From assembly GCF_001655055.1 (NCBI RefSeq), contig NZ_LXEW01000003.1, positions 62,001 to 126,000 of the forward strand: a stretch of DNA of 64,000 nt. Direction: 5' to 3'. Under the pieces are notes generated by a model. That model did no database searches, was not told where the DNA came from, and saw only the letters and a list, made by a program, of their open reading frames with translations. How positions within the stretch are numbered: position 1 is the stretch's first letter; every line of letters begins with the position of its first letter. Shown here one piece after another: positions 35,333 through 45,987 of this stretch. Source of the DNA: Providencia heimbachae ATCC 35613. Its GTDB lineage: Bacteria > Pseudomonadota > Gammaproteobacteria > Enterobacterales > Enterobacteriaceae. The position numbers were made by a program, and so were the translations under genes.

Positions 35333-35704
35333 AGTTAAATTTGCATTGCTAATACGATGAGAACTAAAAAGCTAAATAAGGAGATATAGCCATTTAAGCT
35401 CAGAATATCTACCAGAAGTAATAAAAAGTATTTCAAGCCATTTTATGCGGACTTTATTGAGTTAATCGTATGTATTTTAGGCGTTGCTAGTCGGGTCTAA
35501 GAGCATTTAAAAACAGTGAGTTAAATATAGTGAATTGAAATATAAGTCGTTAAAATATTCATTTAGCTTCAATTTTATCGTTATAATGTAAAGTTATGTT
35601 TATTTTTGCTTTTTTCATGTTAAATCCCTTGAAATAGTGTGAAAAAGCCTTATTTATAAAGTAAATTCTACGTGATATTTGTTTTTACCAAGGAATACAT
35701 AAAA
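35333..35704. other. Upstream region of htpX
   Basis: This gap between the exported-protein terminator and htpX contains the heat-shock-type promoter at 35628-35656. I see no open frame or further repeat in the rest. Confidence 0.5.
35628..35656 (+). promoter_or_regulatory. Sigma-32-type promoter of htpX
   Basis: CTTGAAA (35628-35634) is a perfect heat-shock -35 element. CCTTATTTA, a -10-like element, follows 13 bases later. htpX belongs to the heat-shock regulon in E. coli, which supports the reading. The -10 is degenerate compared with CCCCATNT. Confidence 0.55.
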
Positions 35705-36586
35705 ATGATGAGAATTGCCTTATTCTTACTCACAAACTTAGCGGTCATGTTTGTGTTTGGGATAATACTGAGCTTAACCGGTATCAGAGGGAGTAGTGTT
35801 CAAGGGCTGCTGATTATGGCGGGTCTATTTGGTTTCGGTGGCGCATTTATTTCACTGCTCATGTCTAAATGGATGGCATTGAAATCGGTTGGTGGTGAAG
35901 TGATTGAGACACCACGTAATCAAACAGAACAATGGCTAGTGAATACTGTTCAACGCCAAGCTCAACAAGTTGGTATCCAAATGCCACAGGTTGCTATTTA
36001 TCATGCACCTGACATTAATGCATTTGCAACGGGTGCTCGCCGTGATGCTTCTCTTGTTGCGGTAAGTACTGGGCTACTTGAAAATATGAGCCGTGATGAA
36101 GCTGAAGCGGTCATTGCGCATGAAATTAGTCATATAGCAAATGGTGACATGGTGACTATGACCTTGTTACAAGGTGTTGTGAATACCTTTGTTATCTTTA
36201 TCTCACGAATTATTGCTCAGCTTGCGGCTGGGTTTATGTCCAACAATGATAATGAGAGCGAAAGTAGCAACGGTAATCCAATGGTTTATTTCGCTGTATC
36301 AATGGTACTTGAAATTGTATTTGGTATTCTGGCAAGTATTATTACGATGTGGTTCTCCCGTTATCGTGAATTTCATGCAGATGCAGGCTCTGCCAAATTA
36401 GTGGGTAGAGAGAAAATGATTGCTGCGCTACAAAGACTAAAAACCAGTTATGAGCCGCAGGAAGAAGGGCGTTTAATGGCGTTTTGTATTAATGGACGTG
36501 GAAAAGCATTTAGTGAACTATTTTTATCACACCCACCATTAGATAAACGCATTGAAGCGCTTCGCTCCGGTGAATACTTAAAATAG
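35705..36586 (+). CDS. htpX: Membrane-bound zinc metalloprotease HtpX
   Basis: HtpX is a 293-residue M48 protease that degrades misfolded inner-membrane proteins alongside FtsH. Two N-terminal helices ([20 protein letters not shown] and about 36-52) precede the HExxH zinc motif in [13 protein letters not shown] (about residue 138), with two further helices at about 160-215 and the third ligand, Glu, in [14 protein letters not shown]. The ATG at 35705 gives the family start; a 33-base longer frame is not conserved. It is preceded by the sigma-32-type promoter. Confidence 0.97.
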   Translation: MMRIALFLLTNLAVMFVFGIILSLTGIRGSSVQGLLIMAGLFGFGGAFISLLMSKWMALKSVGGEVIETPRNQTEQWLVNTVQRQAQQVGIQMPQVAIYHAPDINAFATGARRDASLVAVSTGLLENMSRDEAEAVIAHEISHIANGDMVTMTLLQGVVNTFVIFISRIIAQLAAGFMSNNDNESESSNGNPMVYFAVSMVLEIVFGILASIITMWFSRYREFHADAGSAKLVGREKMIAALQRLKTSYEPQEEGRLMAFCINGRGKAFSELFLSHPPLDKRIEALRSGEYLK

Positions 36587-36593
36587 CATTCAG

Positions 36594-36624
36594 AAGCCAC
36601 TTAATATTGAGTGGCTTTTTTTTA
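36594..36624 (+). terminator. htpX terminator
   Basis: AAGCCACT and AGTGGCTT form an 8-bp stem with an eight-base loop, followed by a run of T residues, 7 bases after the htpX stop. Confidence 0.85.
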
Positions 36625-36759
36625 TCTTCATGTCAATAATTCCACAGTGAATAAGTAAAGACCACTAGTTACCCCCTTTTTATTTTTAAAAATAGTCTAT
36701 ATTGTATTAATACAATAATGGGAATGTATTGATTATTTATCAATCAGTAAGGATAAAAT

Positions 36760-37035
36760 ATGGATGTACTTGTAAAAACACTTTTATTCGGTAATGAATT
36801 TTCGACTGTGGTTAATCCGGCGAGATTAGTCCCGTTTAAATTTGAAATATATCAATCCGAAAATGGTTGGTATCACCGAATGTATAAAGAAGTGGGAATG
36901 TCAGGCGCAAATTTAGGTCAGCTATTCAAAGTTTGGGCGTTTGAAGAGCAAATTCATTGGGATCAGCAAACCGAAAAAACCACGGTAGAAGACTATGCTC
37001 AGCACTGTCAGAACCTTTATGATGGTCGGGCATAG
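36760..37035 (+). CDS. Unknown 91-residue protein
   Basis: I recognise no family for this 91-residue cytosolic-looking protein. It has no signal peptide and no membrane segment, and is rich in aromatic residues (FKFEIYQSENGWYHRMYKEVG, VWAFEEQIHWDQQ). AAGGATAAAAT precedes its ATG with proper spacing, which supports a real gene. A C-terminal acidic helix (TVEDYAQHCQNLYDG) is visible. It stands alone between htpX and yecF. Confidence 0.65.
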   Translation: MDVLVKTLLFGNEFSTVVNPARLVPFKFEIYQSENGWYHRMYKEVGMSGANLGQLFKVWAFEEQIHWDQQTEKTTVEDYAQHCQNLYDGRA

Positions 37036-37048
37036 TTAAAATTTAGCT

Positions 37049-37086
37049 AAAAAAAAAGCCCCCTTCATAGGGATCTGAAGGGGGAG
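37049..37086 (-). terminator. yecF terminator
   Basis: CCCCCTTC (37059-37066) and GAAGGGGG (37077-37084) form an 8-bp stem. The A-run to its left is a U-run on the minus strand, so it terminates yecF and may also serve the 91-residue gene from the other side. Confidence 0.75.
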
Positions 37087-37218
37087 CTAAATGAATAAAG
37101 AATGGTTTAATTCATGAACAAAGATAGGCTATTTTGATAAATGAAACTTAGTTATTTGTGCAGTTTAAAGCGAGTTTATACTGTTATATCCTTTAAATCG
37201 CATTTATCGCTAAATATT

Positions 37219-37440
37219 CTATTGGCGATAGCCTGCTTTAATCTGATCTAATGTGTTTTTATATGTTTCTGCTTGTTTTTCATCTTCAATTAAAGCCACT
37301 TCTCTTTGCATCTTAATCAAGATTTTACCTGCATCAGCCTGACCAATTGCTTTTAGCATATGAGTTACTAAATTTTTTAAACAAGTAACTTCATCAGCCA
37401 GTGCATTTACATCAGGCTCAGTAGGAAAATGGGTTTTCAT
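37219..37440 (-). CDS. yecF: YecF, DUF2594 small protein
   Basis: YecF (73 residues, DUF2594) is a small protein of unknown function. LADEVTCLKNLVTHMLKAIGQADAGKILIKMQREVALIEDEKQAETYKNTLDQIKAGYRQ matches the family almost over its whole length. The E. coli protein has 74 residues. Its protein is helical and amphipathic. The ATG at 37440 has a nearby GGAAA, a moderate Shine-Dalgarno. Confidence 0.88.
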   Translation of the reverse strand: MKTHFPTEPDVNALADEVTCLKNLVTHMLKAIGQADAGKILIKMQREVALIEDEKQAETYKNTLDQIKAGYRQ

Positions 37441-37888
37441 TTAGTGTTTCCTTTAATAATAAAAAGTAATTAAAGGATTGTAGCATAGAAAAAATCGCGA
37501 TGCGTCGTAACATAGAAAGTTAAAACGGCATTGAATATAAAATATTTAAGTTGATTGAACTTTAGTCAATAAAATTTATTTTTTGAAATTAAAGAATAAA
37601 TAAACGATTAAATCTCAGTCAGTAGGACAATTTATCTTAAAAAGAAGATATCAAATATGGATTATTCTTTATTGATATCCTTCTGTTGCCAGATATTTAA
37701 AAGGCAATAAAAAACGTGATACAATTCACAAAATAAACGGTTGAGAGGGGATGTGACGAGCCTAATACGGTTTAAACCCACTTTTGACTCAAATTTTTTT
37801 GATTATGCATACGAATAGCCTTTATGGCCAAATTCGCTATTTTTGTGTCATTAAGTGTCTGGAAAATATTAAGGCTTGATATAAAACA
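37441..37888. other. 448-base gap between yecF and sotB
   Basis: The gap is AT-rich and holds the divergent promoters of yecF and sotB. Small hairpin-like segments near 37800-37850 may be part of a leader of sotB, but I cannot define an RNA element. No open frame is supported. Confidence 0.4.
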
Positions 37889-39076
37889 ATGACTCAGGTT
37901 TCTAGAAAAACAGCTTGGATCCGTGTTGTCGCATTAGCGGTCGCGGCATTTGTATTTAACACAACAGAGTTTGTGCCTGTTGCATTGCTGAGCGATATTG
38001 CCAGTAGCTTTGATATGACTGTAGCTCATACAGGTTTAATGATCACAATTTATGCATGGGTTGTGGCAATAATGTCTATCCCCTTGATGTTGCTCACCAG
38101 TAAGATAGAGCGCCGTAAATTATTGGTTTTTTTATTTATAATATTTATTATCAGCCACATAATTTCTGGATTCGCTTGGAGTTTTGACGTTCTTATTGGT
38201 GCTAGAGTCGGGATTGCTTTATCCCATGCCGTATTCTGGTCAATCACAGCATCTTTAGCCATTCGTGTTGCCCCTGCGGGTAAAAAAGCACAAGCCTTAG
38301 GGTTACTAGCGACAGGGACAGCACTTGCGACTGTTCTGGGTTTACCGATAGGGAGAGTTATCGGCCAATTTTTAGGATGGAGAGTCACGTTTCTATGTAT
38401 CGGGATGATTGCTTTTGTGACGATGATTGCGCTGATCAAATTTTTACCTCGTTTACCAAGTGAGCACTCAGGCTCGTTAAAAAGCTTACCTGTTATCATG
38501 AAACGTCCTGCACTAATGGGTGTATTTGTCTTGACTGTGGTGGTTGTGACAGCACACTTTGCGGCATATAGCTATATAGAACCTTTTGTTCGCGAAATCG
38601 CGTTGCAAAGTCAAAACTTTGCAACATTATTACTCCTTATTTTTGGTGCCGCCGGAATTGTTGGTAGCGTCATTTTTAGCCGTTACAGCAGCAAATATGC
38701 CTTAATCTTTTTACCTTCAGCAATTGCGTTATTAACAGGGTGTTTATTCTTGTTGATGCCATTGGCCGGAGATGTCTGGTCATTGATTATGTTGTCGATA
38801 GTTTGGGGTATGGCTATCATGTGCATCGGTTTAGGGATGCAAGTTAAGGTTATCGACCTTGCTCCCGACGCAACAGATTTAGCAATGGCAATGTTCTCAG
38901 GGATTTTCAACATTGGTATTGGGGCGGGCGCATTACTTGGTAATCAGGTCATTGTTCATCTAGGGATGACAAATATTGGTTATGTCGGTGCAGGGTTTGG
39001 TGTAATTTCATTGATTTGGTGCGTGTACATCTTTAAACGCTATAGACATTCATTCATTGATAAATTAACGCCATAG
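37889..39076 (+). CDS. sotB: Sugar efflux transporter SotB
   Basis: SotB (395 residues) is a major-facilitator efflux pump for arabinose and related sugars (E. coli YdeA). It has twelve hydrophobic helices, the family segment [22 protein letters not shown] at the start, [10 protein letters not shown] between helices 2 and 3, and [25 protein letters not shown] in helices 5-6. The start at 37889 fits the family. A good terminator follows. No sugar genes are near it. Confidence 0.92.
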   Translation: MTQVSRKTAWIRVVALAVAAFVFNTTEFVPVALLSDIASSFDMTVAHTGLMITIYAWVVAIMSIPLMLLTSKIERRKLLVFLFIIFIISHIISGFAWSFDVLIGARVGIALSHAVFWSITASLAIRVAPAGKKAQALGLLATGTALATVLGLPIGRVIGQFLGWRVTFLCIGMIAFVTMIALIKFLPRLPSEHSGSLKSLPVIMKRPALMGVFVLTVVVVTAHFAAYSYIEPFVREIALQSQNFATLLLLIFGAAGIVGSVIFSRYSSKYALIFLPSAIALLTGCLFLLMPLAGDVWSLIMLSIVWGMAIMCIGLGMQVKVIDLAPDATDLAMAMFSGIFNIGIGAGALLGNQVIVHLGMTNIGYVGAGFGVISLIWCVYIFKRYRHSFIDKLTP

Positions 39077-39108
39077 TAAGTCATTAATTTTACTGTTAAA
39101 TTAAATAA

Positions 39109-39149
39109 GCGCTATGTTCATTATATTTTGGACATGGCGTTTTTTTTTA
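39109..39149 (+). terminator. sotB terminator
   Basis: CGCTATGT and ACATGGCG form an 8-bp stem with one G-U pair, followed by a nine-base T run. Confidence 0.85.
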
Positions 39150-39298
39150 CTGTAATTTATATTTACAACCAAACGCTCGATTTAGCTACGATTATTGGTA
39201 TTCTATTTATTATCGTCAGCATATTAAAGATTAATCTGTTTTCAAAAAACAGTGCATACTGATGCAGAAAACAGAAAAGGATATTACTGGAGAATGGA

Positions 39299-39604
39299 AT
39301 GAAGCATAAAATCAGTACACTATTGAAGCCTATTGTATCAATAAGCTTAGTGAGCCTGCTATCGATTTCTTTATCAGCTTGCAGCAATTCGGGATCATCA
39401 AAAATGACTCCGGCGGAAAGTTCAGGAGCAAAATACGCACAACAGGTTATTAATCTAGGCCCTGGAGCACAAGAAGTTTGTGTTTCTGCAGGCGGGGTAC
39501 CAGCCTTGACACTGGAACTTAACGGCGATCAAACGGCAGTATGTCAATTTGCAAATGGCAAACGATGTGCAGCCGATATAATCCAAGGTGGTGCGTGTAT
39601 TTAA
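39299..39604 (+). CDS. DUF333-type lipoprotein
   Basis: This 101-residue protein has a lipoprotein signal (LSISLSAC, lipidated Cys28) and a DUF333 domain (about residues 55-101) with the cysteine pattern EVCVSAGG, AVCQFANGKRCAADI and GGACI. DUF333 proteins such as E. coli YoaF have no known function; some are called hemolysin-like without good evidence. GGAG lies 8 bases before the ATG. It stands alone. Confidence 0.8.
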   Translation: MKHKISTLLKPIVSISLVSLLSISLSACSNSGSSKMTPAESSGAKYAQQVINLGPGAQEVCVSAGGVPALTLELNGDQTAVCQFANGKRCAADIIQGGACI

Positions 39605-39939
39605 ATGTTCTTAAAAATGACCAATTCAAAATAATTATATGTAAATTCAAACACCATGTTGTATTTAGACATGGTGTTATATGTAAACAATGCATTTCTT
39701 ATTACCATTACTGAGTGTTACACCCTTGTTCTTTATTTTTTAAAAATAATATAACCAATCTAATTATGATTCTCATCATATTATGAGCATCTATATAAGT
39801 GTGTAAGTTATTGATTGATATTTAATTAAAAAGTCACTAGTCTTAATTAATGCATTTATTGAGTTGATGTTTTAAATATAAATTAATCATACTAATAATT
39901 ATAAAAATTTGTTTCCCATTTAATAAAGAGTAATGACAA
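39605..39939. other. 335-base gap upstream of ydeP
   Basis: A hairpin, ACACCATG/CATGGTGT (39651-39677), follows the lipoprotein gene but lacks a U-run. The rest is AT-rich and probably holds the ydeP promoter. In E. coli ydeP is activated by the acid-responsive EvgA; I cannot identify an EvgA box here. Confidence 0.4.
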
Positions 39940-42219
39940 ATGAAAAAGAAAATTGAGGATTACACAGGACCTGCTGCGGGTTGGGGTGCTGTAAAAGCAG
40001 TTGCGGAAGCATTGCGTGGTCAAATGAAGATTGGACATGATGTCATCGCAATGTTTGATATGAATAAAGTGGACGGGTTCGATTGCCCAGGTTGCGCATG
40101 GCCTGACCCAAAACACACGGCATCATTTGATATTTGTGAGAACGGAGCAAAAGCACTCGCATGGGAAGCGACTGAAAAACGAACGACACCAAAATTTTTT
40201 GCAAAACATACGGTTACTGAATTACTGAGCTGGGATGATTTCAACTTGGAAGATGAAGGACGTTTAACGCATCCAATGAAATATAATTCGCAGACAGATA
40301 AATACGAACCTATTGAGTGGGATGATGCATTTCAGCAGATAGGTGAGCATCTTCGTGGCTATTCAGATCCTAATACCGTTGAATTTTATACATCTGGGCG
40401 TACCTCCAACGAAGCCGCATTTTTATATCAGTTACTGGCTCGTGAATACGGCACCAATAATTTTCCTGATTGTTCGAATATGTGCCATGAACCGACAAGT
40501 GTTGGTTTAGCCGCAGCCATCGGTGTGGGAAAAGCCACCGTGTTACTGGAAGATTTTGATAAAGCAGATTTAGTGATTTGTATTGGCCATAACCCAGGCA
40601 CTAACCATCCTCGCATGTTGAGTTCACTCCGTGAAGTATCAAAACGTGGCGCAAAAATTATTGCAATCAACCCATTGCGTGAGAGAGGGCTTGAACGTTT
40701 TGCTTATCCTCAAGATGTGGTTGAAATGCTCACCTTAGAGTCAACGCCACTCGCCGGACACTATTATAAAGTCCGTGTCGGGGGGGATACTGCACTAATT
40801 AAGGGCGTGATGAAAGTCTTGATTGAGCGCCATCAAGCGGCGACTGACGCGGGTAAACCCGCTATTCTTGATCTGGATTTTATCTCAACGCATACCAGTG
40901 GTTATGATGCATTAAAAAATGATTTAGCCACGACGGGCTGGAAAGATATTTTAAAAGTATCGGGCTTGCCGAGAGAGTCTATAGAAGAAATCGCAGATCT
41001 CTACACTGAAGCGAAAAATACCATTATTTGTTATGGAATGGGGATTACGCAGCATCAGCATGGTACGCAAAATGTACAACAATTAGTTAATTTATTGCTA
41101 TTGAAAGGGAATATTGGCCGTGAGGGAGCGGGAATTTGTCCTTTACGTGGGCACTCAAACGTACAGGGCGATAGAACCGTAGGGATCACAGAAAAACCAA
41201 GTAAAAGTTTCTTAGATAAAATTGAACAACGTTTTGGTTTTCGCCCACCTAGCAAATTTGGTCACGCTGCGGTTGCCAGTATGCAAGCGATTTATGAAGG
41301 AACTGCTAAAGCATTAATTTGCATGGGGGGTAACCTTGCAGTTGCAATGCCAGATAAAGATGCTTGCTTTGAAGGGATGAAAAAGCTCGATTTGGCCGTG
41401 CATACGGCAACAAAACTTAATCGTTCACACTTACTGACGGCTAAAAATACGTTCCTGTTACCTGTATTAGGGCGCAGTGAAATAGACAGGCAAAGTAGCG
41501 GAGCACAGTGCATTACGGTGGAAGATTCGATGTCAATGGTGCATGCATCGAAAGGGTTATTAAAACCATGCAGCCCACATTTAAAATCAGAATGTGCGAT
41601 TGTTGCCGGTATTGCGAAAGCGGCGATACCGAATACGAAAGTTGAGTGGGATGATTTTATCGATAACTATGATTTAATCCGTGATGCAATGGAAGCCGTT
41701 TTACCTGATTTTGATGATTATAATGCACGAATAAAAATTCCGGGTGGTTTTCATCTTACTAATGCAGCATCAGAGCGACGTTGGTTAACGAAGTCAGGTA
41801 AAGCGAACTTTATGCCAACAGAAGGCGTCATTGAAGATCCTAAATCGGCAGTTAATAGTGAGTTGGTTTTAGCGACATTACGTAGCCATGACCAATATAA
41901 TACAACGATCTATGGAATGAATGACCGATATCGGGGCGTTTTTGGTCAGCGAGATGTGATTTTTATTAGCCAAGCAGAAGCACAAAAGCAGAAATTAAAA
42001 GCAGGGGATAAGGTCAATATAATTGCGTTAGATTGTGATCAAAAACCGACTAAGCGACGTTTAGATAATCTTACGGTTGTTATTTATGACATGGCTGACC
42101 GTTCTGTTGCAACCTATTTTCCAGAGGCAAATAACTTAATTTCGTTGGATAATTTTGATCCACAATGCGGTATACCGGCTTACAAAAATATCCCAGTAAA
42201 ATTGGAGCTTTGTCTCTAA
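39940..42219 (+). CDS. ydeP: Molybdopterin oxidoreductase YdeP (acid resistance)
   Basis: YdeP is a 759-residue cytosolic molybdopterin oxidoreductase of the formate-dehydrogenase family, linked in E. coli to EvgA-dependent acid resistance. The whole length follows the family, with [18 protein letters not shown] near the N-terminus, [55 protein letters not shown] and [17 protein letters not shown]. Only one cysteine motif (CPGC) is in the place of the usual Fe-S cluster. It has no twin-arginine signal. The natural substrate is unknown. Confidence 0.93.
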   Translation: MKKKIEDYTGPAAGWGAVKAVAEALRGQMKIGHDVIAMFDMNKVDGFDCPGCAWPDPKHTASFDICENGAKALAWEATEKRTTPKFFAKHTVTELLSWDDFNLEDEGRLTHPMKYNSQTDKYEPIEWDDAFQQIGEHLRGYSDPNTVEFYTSGRTSNEAAFLYQLLAREYGTNNFPDCSNMCHEPTSVGLAAAIGVGKATVLLEDFDKADLVICIGHNPGTNHPRMLSSLREVSKRGAKIIAINPLRERGLERFAYPQDVVEMLTLESTPLAGHYYKVRVGGDTALIKGVMKVLIERHQAATDAGKPAILDLDFISTHTSGYDALKNDLATTGWKDILKVSGLPRESIEEIADLYTEAKNTIICYGMGITQHQHGTQNVQQLVNLLLLKGNIGREGAGICPLRGHSNVQGDRTVGITEKPSKSFLDKIEQRFGFRPPSKFGHAAVASMQAIYEGTAKALICMGGNLAVAMPDKDACFEGMKKLDLAVHTATKLNRSHLLTAKNTFLLPVLGRSEIDRQSSGAQCITVEDSMSMVHASKGLLKPCSPHLKSECAIVAGIAKAAIPNTKVEWDDFIDNYDLIRDAMEAVLPDFDDYNARIKIPGGFHLTNAASERRWLTKSGKANFMPTEGVIEDPKSAVNSELVLATLRSHDQYNTTIYGMNDRYRGVFGQRDVIFISQAEAQKQKLKAGDKVNIIALDCDQKPTKRRLDNLTVVIYDMADRSVATYFPEANNLISLDNFDPQCGIPAYKNIPVKLELCL

Positions 42220-42254
42220 TAAATCGAAGTTAGCAGAAAATACATAATTGAAAG

Positions 42255-42300
42255 ATAAAAAAGACCCCCAGTAATTGATTGTCCAACTATTGGGGGTCAC
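42255..42300 (-). terminator. dsbB terminator
   Basis: GACCCCCA and TGGGGGTC form a perfect 8-bp stem with a 20-base loop. Its minus-strand side ends in a U-run, so it fits dsbB; it may also stop ydeP readthrough. Confidence 0.7.
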
Positions 42301-42332
42301 TTCATATTACGGATAGGATCTTTTTTTAGTCA

Positions 42333-42848
42333 TTATTTCTTGGATGGAAAAAATTGGCTAATAGCAACGACAATACCTACCAACATATAGGCTGCAAAAA
42401 TACCAATTAGCCATTGTGGCATATCTAAGCTCAAGAATGCCCATTGCCTTTCTGCACAATCACCAGAGGCTTCAAATACGGCTGGAACCCATTCTTGTAA
42501 TGGCAGCCAGTCTGGGAAATTCACAAAGAAATCACAAGAGGCAAAAGGTGATGGATAGAGCTGTAACATGGTATGTTCCCATGAGAGCTCGAGCCCACGC
42601 CAAGCGGCATAAATCCAAGTGATAATCGCAACCCAACGGATAACCCTATTGCGAGGCGCAATGGCACCGATTAAGCCGGCAGCAATAATGCCTAACAATG
42701 CAACACGTTCATAAATACACATTACACAAGGTTGGAGCTTCATAACGTGCTGAAAATAGAGCGCAGCACATTCAAGCATAAACGCAGTGAAGGCCATAAG
42801 TAGCCATGCGCCTCTTCCTTGTGAACAGTAGTTAAAAAATCTGAACAT
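42333..42848 (-). CDS. dsbB: Disulfide bond formation protein DsbB
   Basis: DsbB (171 residues) is the inner-membrane quinone reductase that reoxidises DsbA. Four membrane helices are visible. The first periplasmic pair is CVMC (in QPCVMCIYE), and the second pair lies in ASCDFF and [10 protein letters not shown] choose the ATG at 42848 ([15 protein letters not shown]), matching the family start, rather than one 30 bases upstream. It is followed by no further gene on the strand except through its terminator. nhaB and fadR lie upstream, as in E. coli. Confidence 0.96.
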   Translation of the reverse strand: MFRFFNYCSQGRGAWLLMAFTAFMLECAALYFQHVMKLQPCVMCIYERVALLGIIAAGLIGAIAPRNRVIRWVAIITWIYAAWRGLELSWEHTMLQLYPSPFASCDFFVNFPDWLPLQEWVPAVFEASGDCAERQWAFLSLDMPQWLIGIFAAYMLVGIVVAISQFFPSKK

Positions 42849-42956
42849 ACTTAGAATCCCTAAAATAGTAATTAGCACATTTTGCCCCTATCTAGCTGAT
42901 AAAAGAAGCGATAAAACACAGATTAAGAGATTTCGGATAGGGTTTTACGTAACATT

Positions 42957-42986
42957 ACAAAAAAGCCGCAATACACTGCGGCTTTA
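42957..42986 (-). terminator. nhaB terminator
   Basis: AAAGCCGCA and TGCGGCTTT form a 9-bp stem with a six-base loop, with a U-run on the minus strand after the stem, 20 bases beyond the nhaB stop. Confidence 0.85.
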
Positions 42987-43004
42987 TAAGCATAAATCAT
43001 ATTT

Positions 43005-44552
43005 TTAAGGCAATGCAATCCAACCTAAGCTTTCCATCCAATGGGTGATGGGAACTAACCAAAGCTCAACACCAAGTAAACCGATAATGGTCATTACAAT
43101 GGTATAAGGCAATGCCATCCATACCATTCTGCCATAAGATAGGCGAATGAGTGGTGATAATGCTGATGTTAGCAGAAATAAGAATGCAGCTTGCCCATTT
43201 GGCGTTGCGACAGAAGGTAAATTTGTCCCAGTATTAATTGCTACTGCCAGTAATTCGAATTGTTCTTGAGATACAAGCCCCTCATTAGCGGCCTTTAACG
43301 CTTCGGTAATATAGACCGTACCCACGAATACGTTATCTGAAACGGCAGATAATAGCCCATTAAACAGATAGAAAAGCGATAGCTGCGATGATTCGGATGA
43401 TTGAAGAACAAACTGAATAAAGGGGGTAAATAACTGTTGGTCAATAATTACGGCGACAATACTAAAAAATACGGTTAAAAGTGCAGTGAAGGGCAAGGCC
43501 TCCTCAAATGCTTTCCCTAACGCATGTTCTTCAGTGATCCCACAAAATGTTGTCGCTAAAATAATAACGGAAAGACCAATAAGACCCACTTCTGCAAGGT
43601 GGAAGGCAAGGGCTAGGATCAGCCAGATACCAATTAAACCTTGGACAATTAACTGTGCTTGTTCTTTTTTGGTGCGTTTCGCACTCATTTTTTTATCATG
43701 CTCAGTTAATATTTGACGTACAGATTCAGGCAGCTCTGTACCATAGCCAAATAACTTAAACTTCTCGACAAGGAAACAAACGATTAATCCACAGAAGAAG
43801 ACAGGAATGGTAACGGGTGCCATACGAAGATAGAAAGTAATAAAATCCCAATTAACATGCTTGGCAATAATCAAGTTTTGCGGCTCGCCAACCATGGTCA
43901 TGACGCCACCCAAAGCAGTACCAATCCCCGCATGCATCATTAAACTGCGTAAAAAAGCACGAAATTGCTCAAGCGTTTGTTTTTTCTCTGCAGTATCAAT
44001 GAAGCTATCATTTTGCAGATCGGTATCATTGTGTTGGCTAGAAGCATACTGATGATAAATCGAGTAAAAACCGATAGAGACACTGATAACGACAGCAATG
44101 ACGGTTAATGCATCTAAGAAAGCAGATAAAAACGCACTTGCTAAGCAAAATGCTAACGAGAGAATTCGTTTAGAACGGACGTTTATTAATAGCTTTGTGA
44201 ATACATATAACAGTAATTGCTTCATGAAATAAATCCCCGCGACCATAAAGATCAATAGGAGGATAACTTCAAGGTTATTACTGATTTCATGAGATATTTG
44301 AGCGGGTGATGTCATACCGATAATGACAGCTTCGATCGCCAATAAACCACCTGGTTGCAATGGATAACATTTTAAAGCCATGGCTAATGTAAATATAAAT
44401 TCAATAACAAGGATCCAGCCTGCAACAAATGGACTGACAAAATAAAAAATGAGTGGGTTAATAATTAAAAATGAGATGATGGCTAACTTGTACCAATCGG
44501 GTGAATGGCCAAGAAAATTCTTCAAAAAAGCGCGTTTTAAACTAAAATCCAT
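43005..44552 (-). CDS. nhaB: Sodium/proton antiporter NhaB
   Basis: NhaB (515 residues) exchanges Na+ for H+ across the inner membrane and supports salt tolerance. About twelve hydrophobic segments are seen. Family motifs are [49 protein letters not shown] and [27 protein letters not shown] place the start at the ATG at 44552 ([24 protein letters not shown]), matching family length; GAGGA is about 12 bases upstream, a long spacing. It is divergent from fadR. Confidence 0.96.
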   Translation of the reverse strand: MDFSLKRAFLKNFLGHSPDWYKLAIISFLIINPLIFYFVSPFVAGWILVIEFIFTLAMALKCYPLQPGGLLAIEAVIIGMTSPAQISHEISNNLEVILLLIFMVAGIYFMKQLLLYVFTKLLINVRSKRILSLAFCLASAFLSAFLDALTVIAVVISVSIGFYSIYHQYASSQHNDTDLQNDSFIDTAEKKQTLEQFRAFLRSLMMHAGIGTALGGVMTMVGEPQNLIIAKHVNWDFITFYLRMAPVTIPVFFCGLIVCFLVEKFKLFGYGTELPESVRQILTEHDKKMSAKRTKKEQAQLIVQGLIGIWLILALAFHLAEVGLIGLSVIILATTFCGITEEHALGKAFEEALPFTALLTVFFSIVAVIIDQQLFTPFIQFVLQSSESSQLSLFYLFNGLLSAVSDNVFVGTVYITEALKAANEGLVSQEQFELLAVAINTGTNLPSVATPNGQAAFLFLLTSALSPLIRLSYGRMVWMALPYTIVMTIIGLLGVELWLVPITHWMESLGWIALP

Positions 44553-44774
44553 TATGACTGATGTCCTCTTTACCTGATGTTGTGTAACCATACTTTACAT
44601 ACTACTCTTATCTTTTGCATTATTTAAGCCCATTTGCTTATAGATAATATATGAATTATATGGGATTTTTATGATTGTCCTCACTGTTTATTGGGTGTCT
44701 AACTATCTCAATTTGTGACAGTCTGGTATGATTTCCACTAGAACCCGTCTAAATATGTTTGGAATAATAAAAAT

Positions 44775-45491
44775 ATGGTCATTAAAGCTCAAAGTCCGGC
44801 AGGTTTTGCGGAAGAGTATATTATAGAAAGCATCTGGAACAATCGTTTCCCACCGGGATCTATTCTGCCTGCTGAGCGCGAACTCTCTGAGGTAATTGGC
44901 GTGACACGAACGACATTACGTGAGGTGTTACAAAGATTGGCTCGTGATGGTTGGTTAACCATTCAACACGGGAAACCAACCAAAGTGAATAACTATTGGG
45001 AAACTTCAGGCCTGAATATTCTTGAGACTTTAGCAAGATTAGATCATGACAGAGTCCCACAATTGATTGATAACCTACTTGCGGTTAGAACGAATATTGC
45101 GGCTATCTTTATCCGTACGGCATTTCGTAACAACCCAGAAAAATCACTTGAGGTTTTGGCAGAGAAAGAAAAAGTACAAGATAATTCTGATGCTTTTAGT
45201 GATTTAGATTATAACATTTTTCGTGGTCTTGCTTTTGCATCAGGCAATCCTATTTATGGGCTGATTATTAATGGCCTTAGAGGATTGTATACGCGAGTCG
45301 GTCGTTATTACTTCTCAAATCCGGATGCGCGACGCTTGGCTCTGAATTTTTACCAACAGCTGTCTAACCTTTGCCGTGAACAGGCATATGACCGGATTAT
45401 GGAATGTGTTAGGAATTACGGTAAAGAAAGTGGAATGATTTGGCACAGTATGCAAAGTAATATGCCTTCCGATTTAGCACACATCCGCTAG
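44775..45491 (+). CDS. fadR: Fatty acid metabolism regulator FadR
   Basis: FadR (238 residues) is a GntR-family regulator that represses fatty-acid degradation genes and activates fabA and fabB, and leaves DNA on binding long-chain acyl-CoA. The N-terminal winged helix-turn-helix (about 10-70) holds [47 protein letters not shown]. The C-terminal helical domain binds acyl-CoA and keeps [32 protein letters not shown]. The length equals E. coli (239). Confidence 0.97.
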   Translation: MVIKAQSPAGFAEEYIIESIWNNRFPPGSILPAERELSEVIGVTRTTLREVLQRLARDGWLTIQHGKPTKVNNYWETSGLNILETLARLDHDRVPQLIDNLLAVRTNIAAIFIRTAFRNNPEKSLEVLAEKEKVQDNSDAFSDLDYNIFRGLAFASGNPIYGLIINGLRGLYTRVGRYYFSNPDARRLALNFYQQLSNLCREQAYDRIMECVRNYGKESGMIWHSMQSNMPSDLAHIR

Positions 45492-45987
45492 GCTACAGAT
45501 CTTTAGTTTCAATGATTAACCAGCACAACTGTGCTGGTTTTTTTATCTCTAAATTTACACACGGTTATTTTAATAAAACACTATTTCAATGAGATTTTTA
45601 TATGTGAAAGGTAAATATAATAAAATTAGAGTTTAATTTTGGTTGAAAATATTTTAACGGAATTAAATATCGATAAAATAAAGTCGCTAGAATTTGAACA
45701 AAAACAACCAGATGAAATAAAATGTTGCTAGATAAGTGTAAAACTCCGTATATGATTGTTTTTAATTTTAGGTTTTGGCTGATTTAAATATCAAGTAAAT
45801 TGATATTTAAGGATAAATGTATTTTTTAGTATTTTTTTATGCGATATAAAATATTGGGCGGTGGCTAAAATATGATCTCAAATGGAGCTTTTGACTTTTT
45901 TGTTAAAAATGTTAATCGACTGTATTGGAAAATGAAAACTAGAATATTATTCTAACCAATATATTAAAGTTGTACGCAGGGGGATTT
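45492..45987. other. 496-base gap between fadR and dadA
   Basis: A fadR terminator lies at its start. In E. coli ycgB lies between fadR and dadA; here it is absent, at least from this place. The rest is AT-rich and must hold the dadA promoter, which in E. coli is controlled by Lrp and CRP. I see no clear site for either. Confidence 0.5.
45518..45547 (+). terminator. fadR terminator
   Basis: AACCAGCAC and GTGCTGGTT form a 9-bp stem with a four-base loop and a seven-base T run, 27 bases after the fadR stop. Confidence 0.9.

Noticed and set aside
45640-45735. About 30 open codons starting near TTG upstream of dadA (LVENILTELNIDKIKS...)
   Set aside because: There is no ATG, no ribosome-binding site and a stop right before it. 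It may be a remnant, but there is nothing to identify it.
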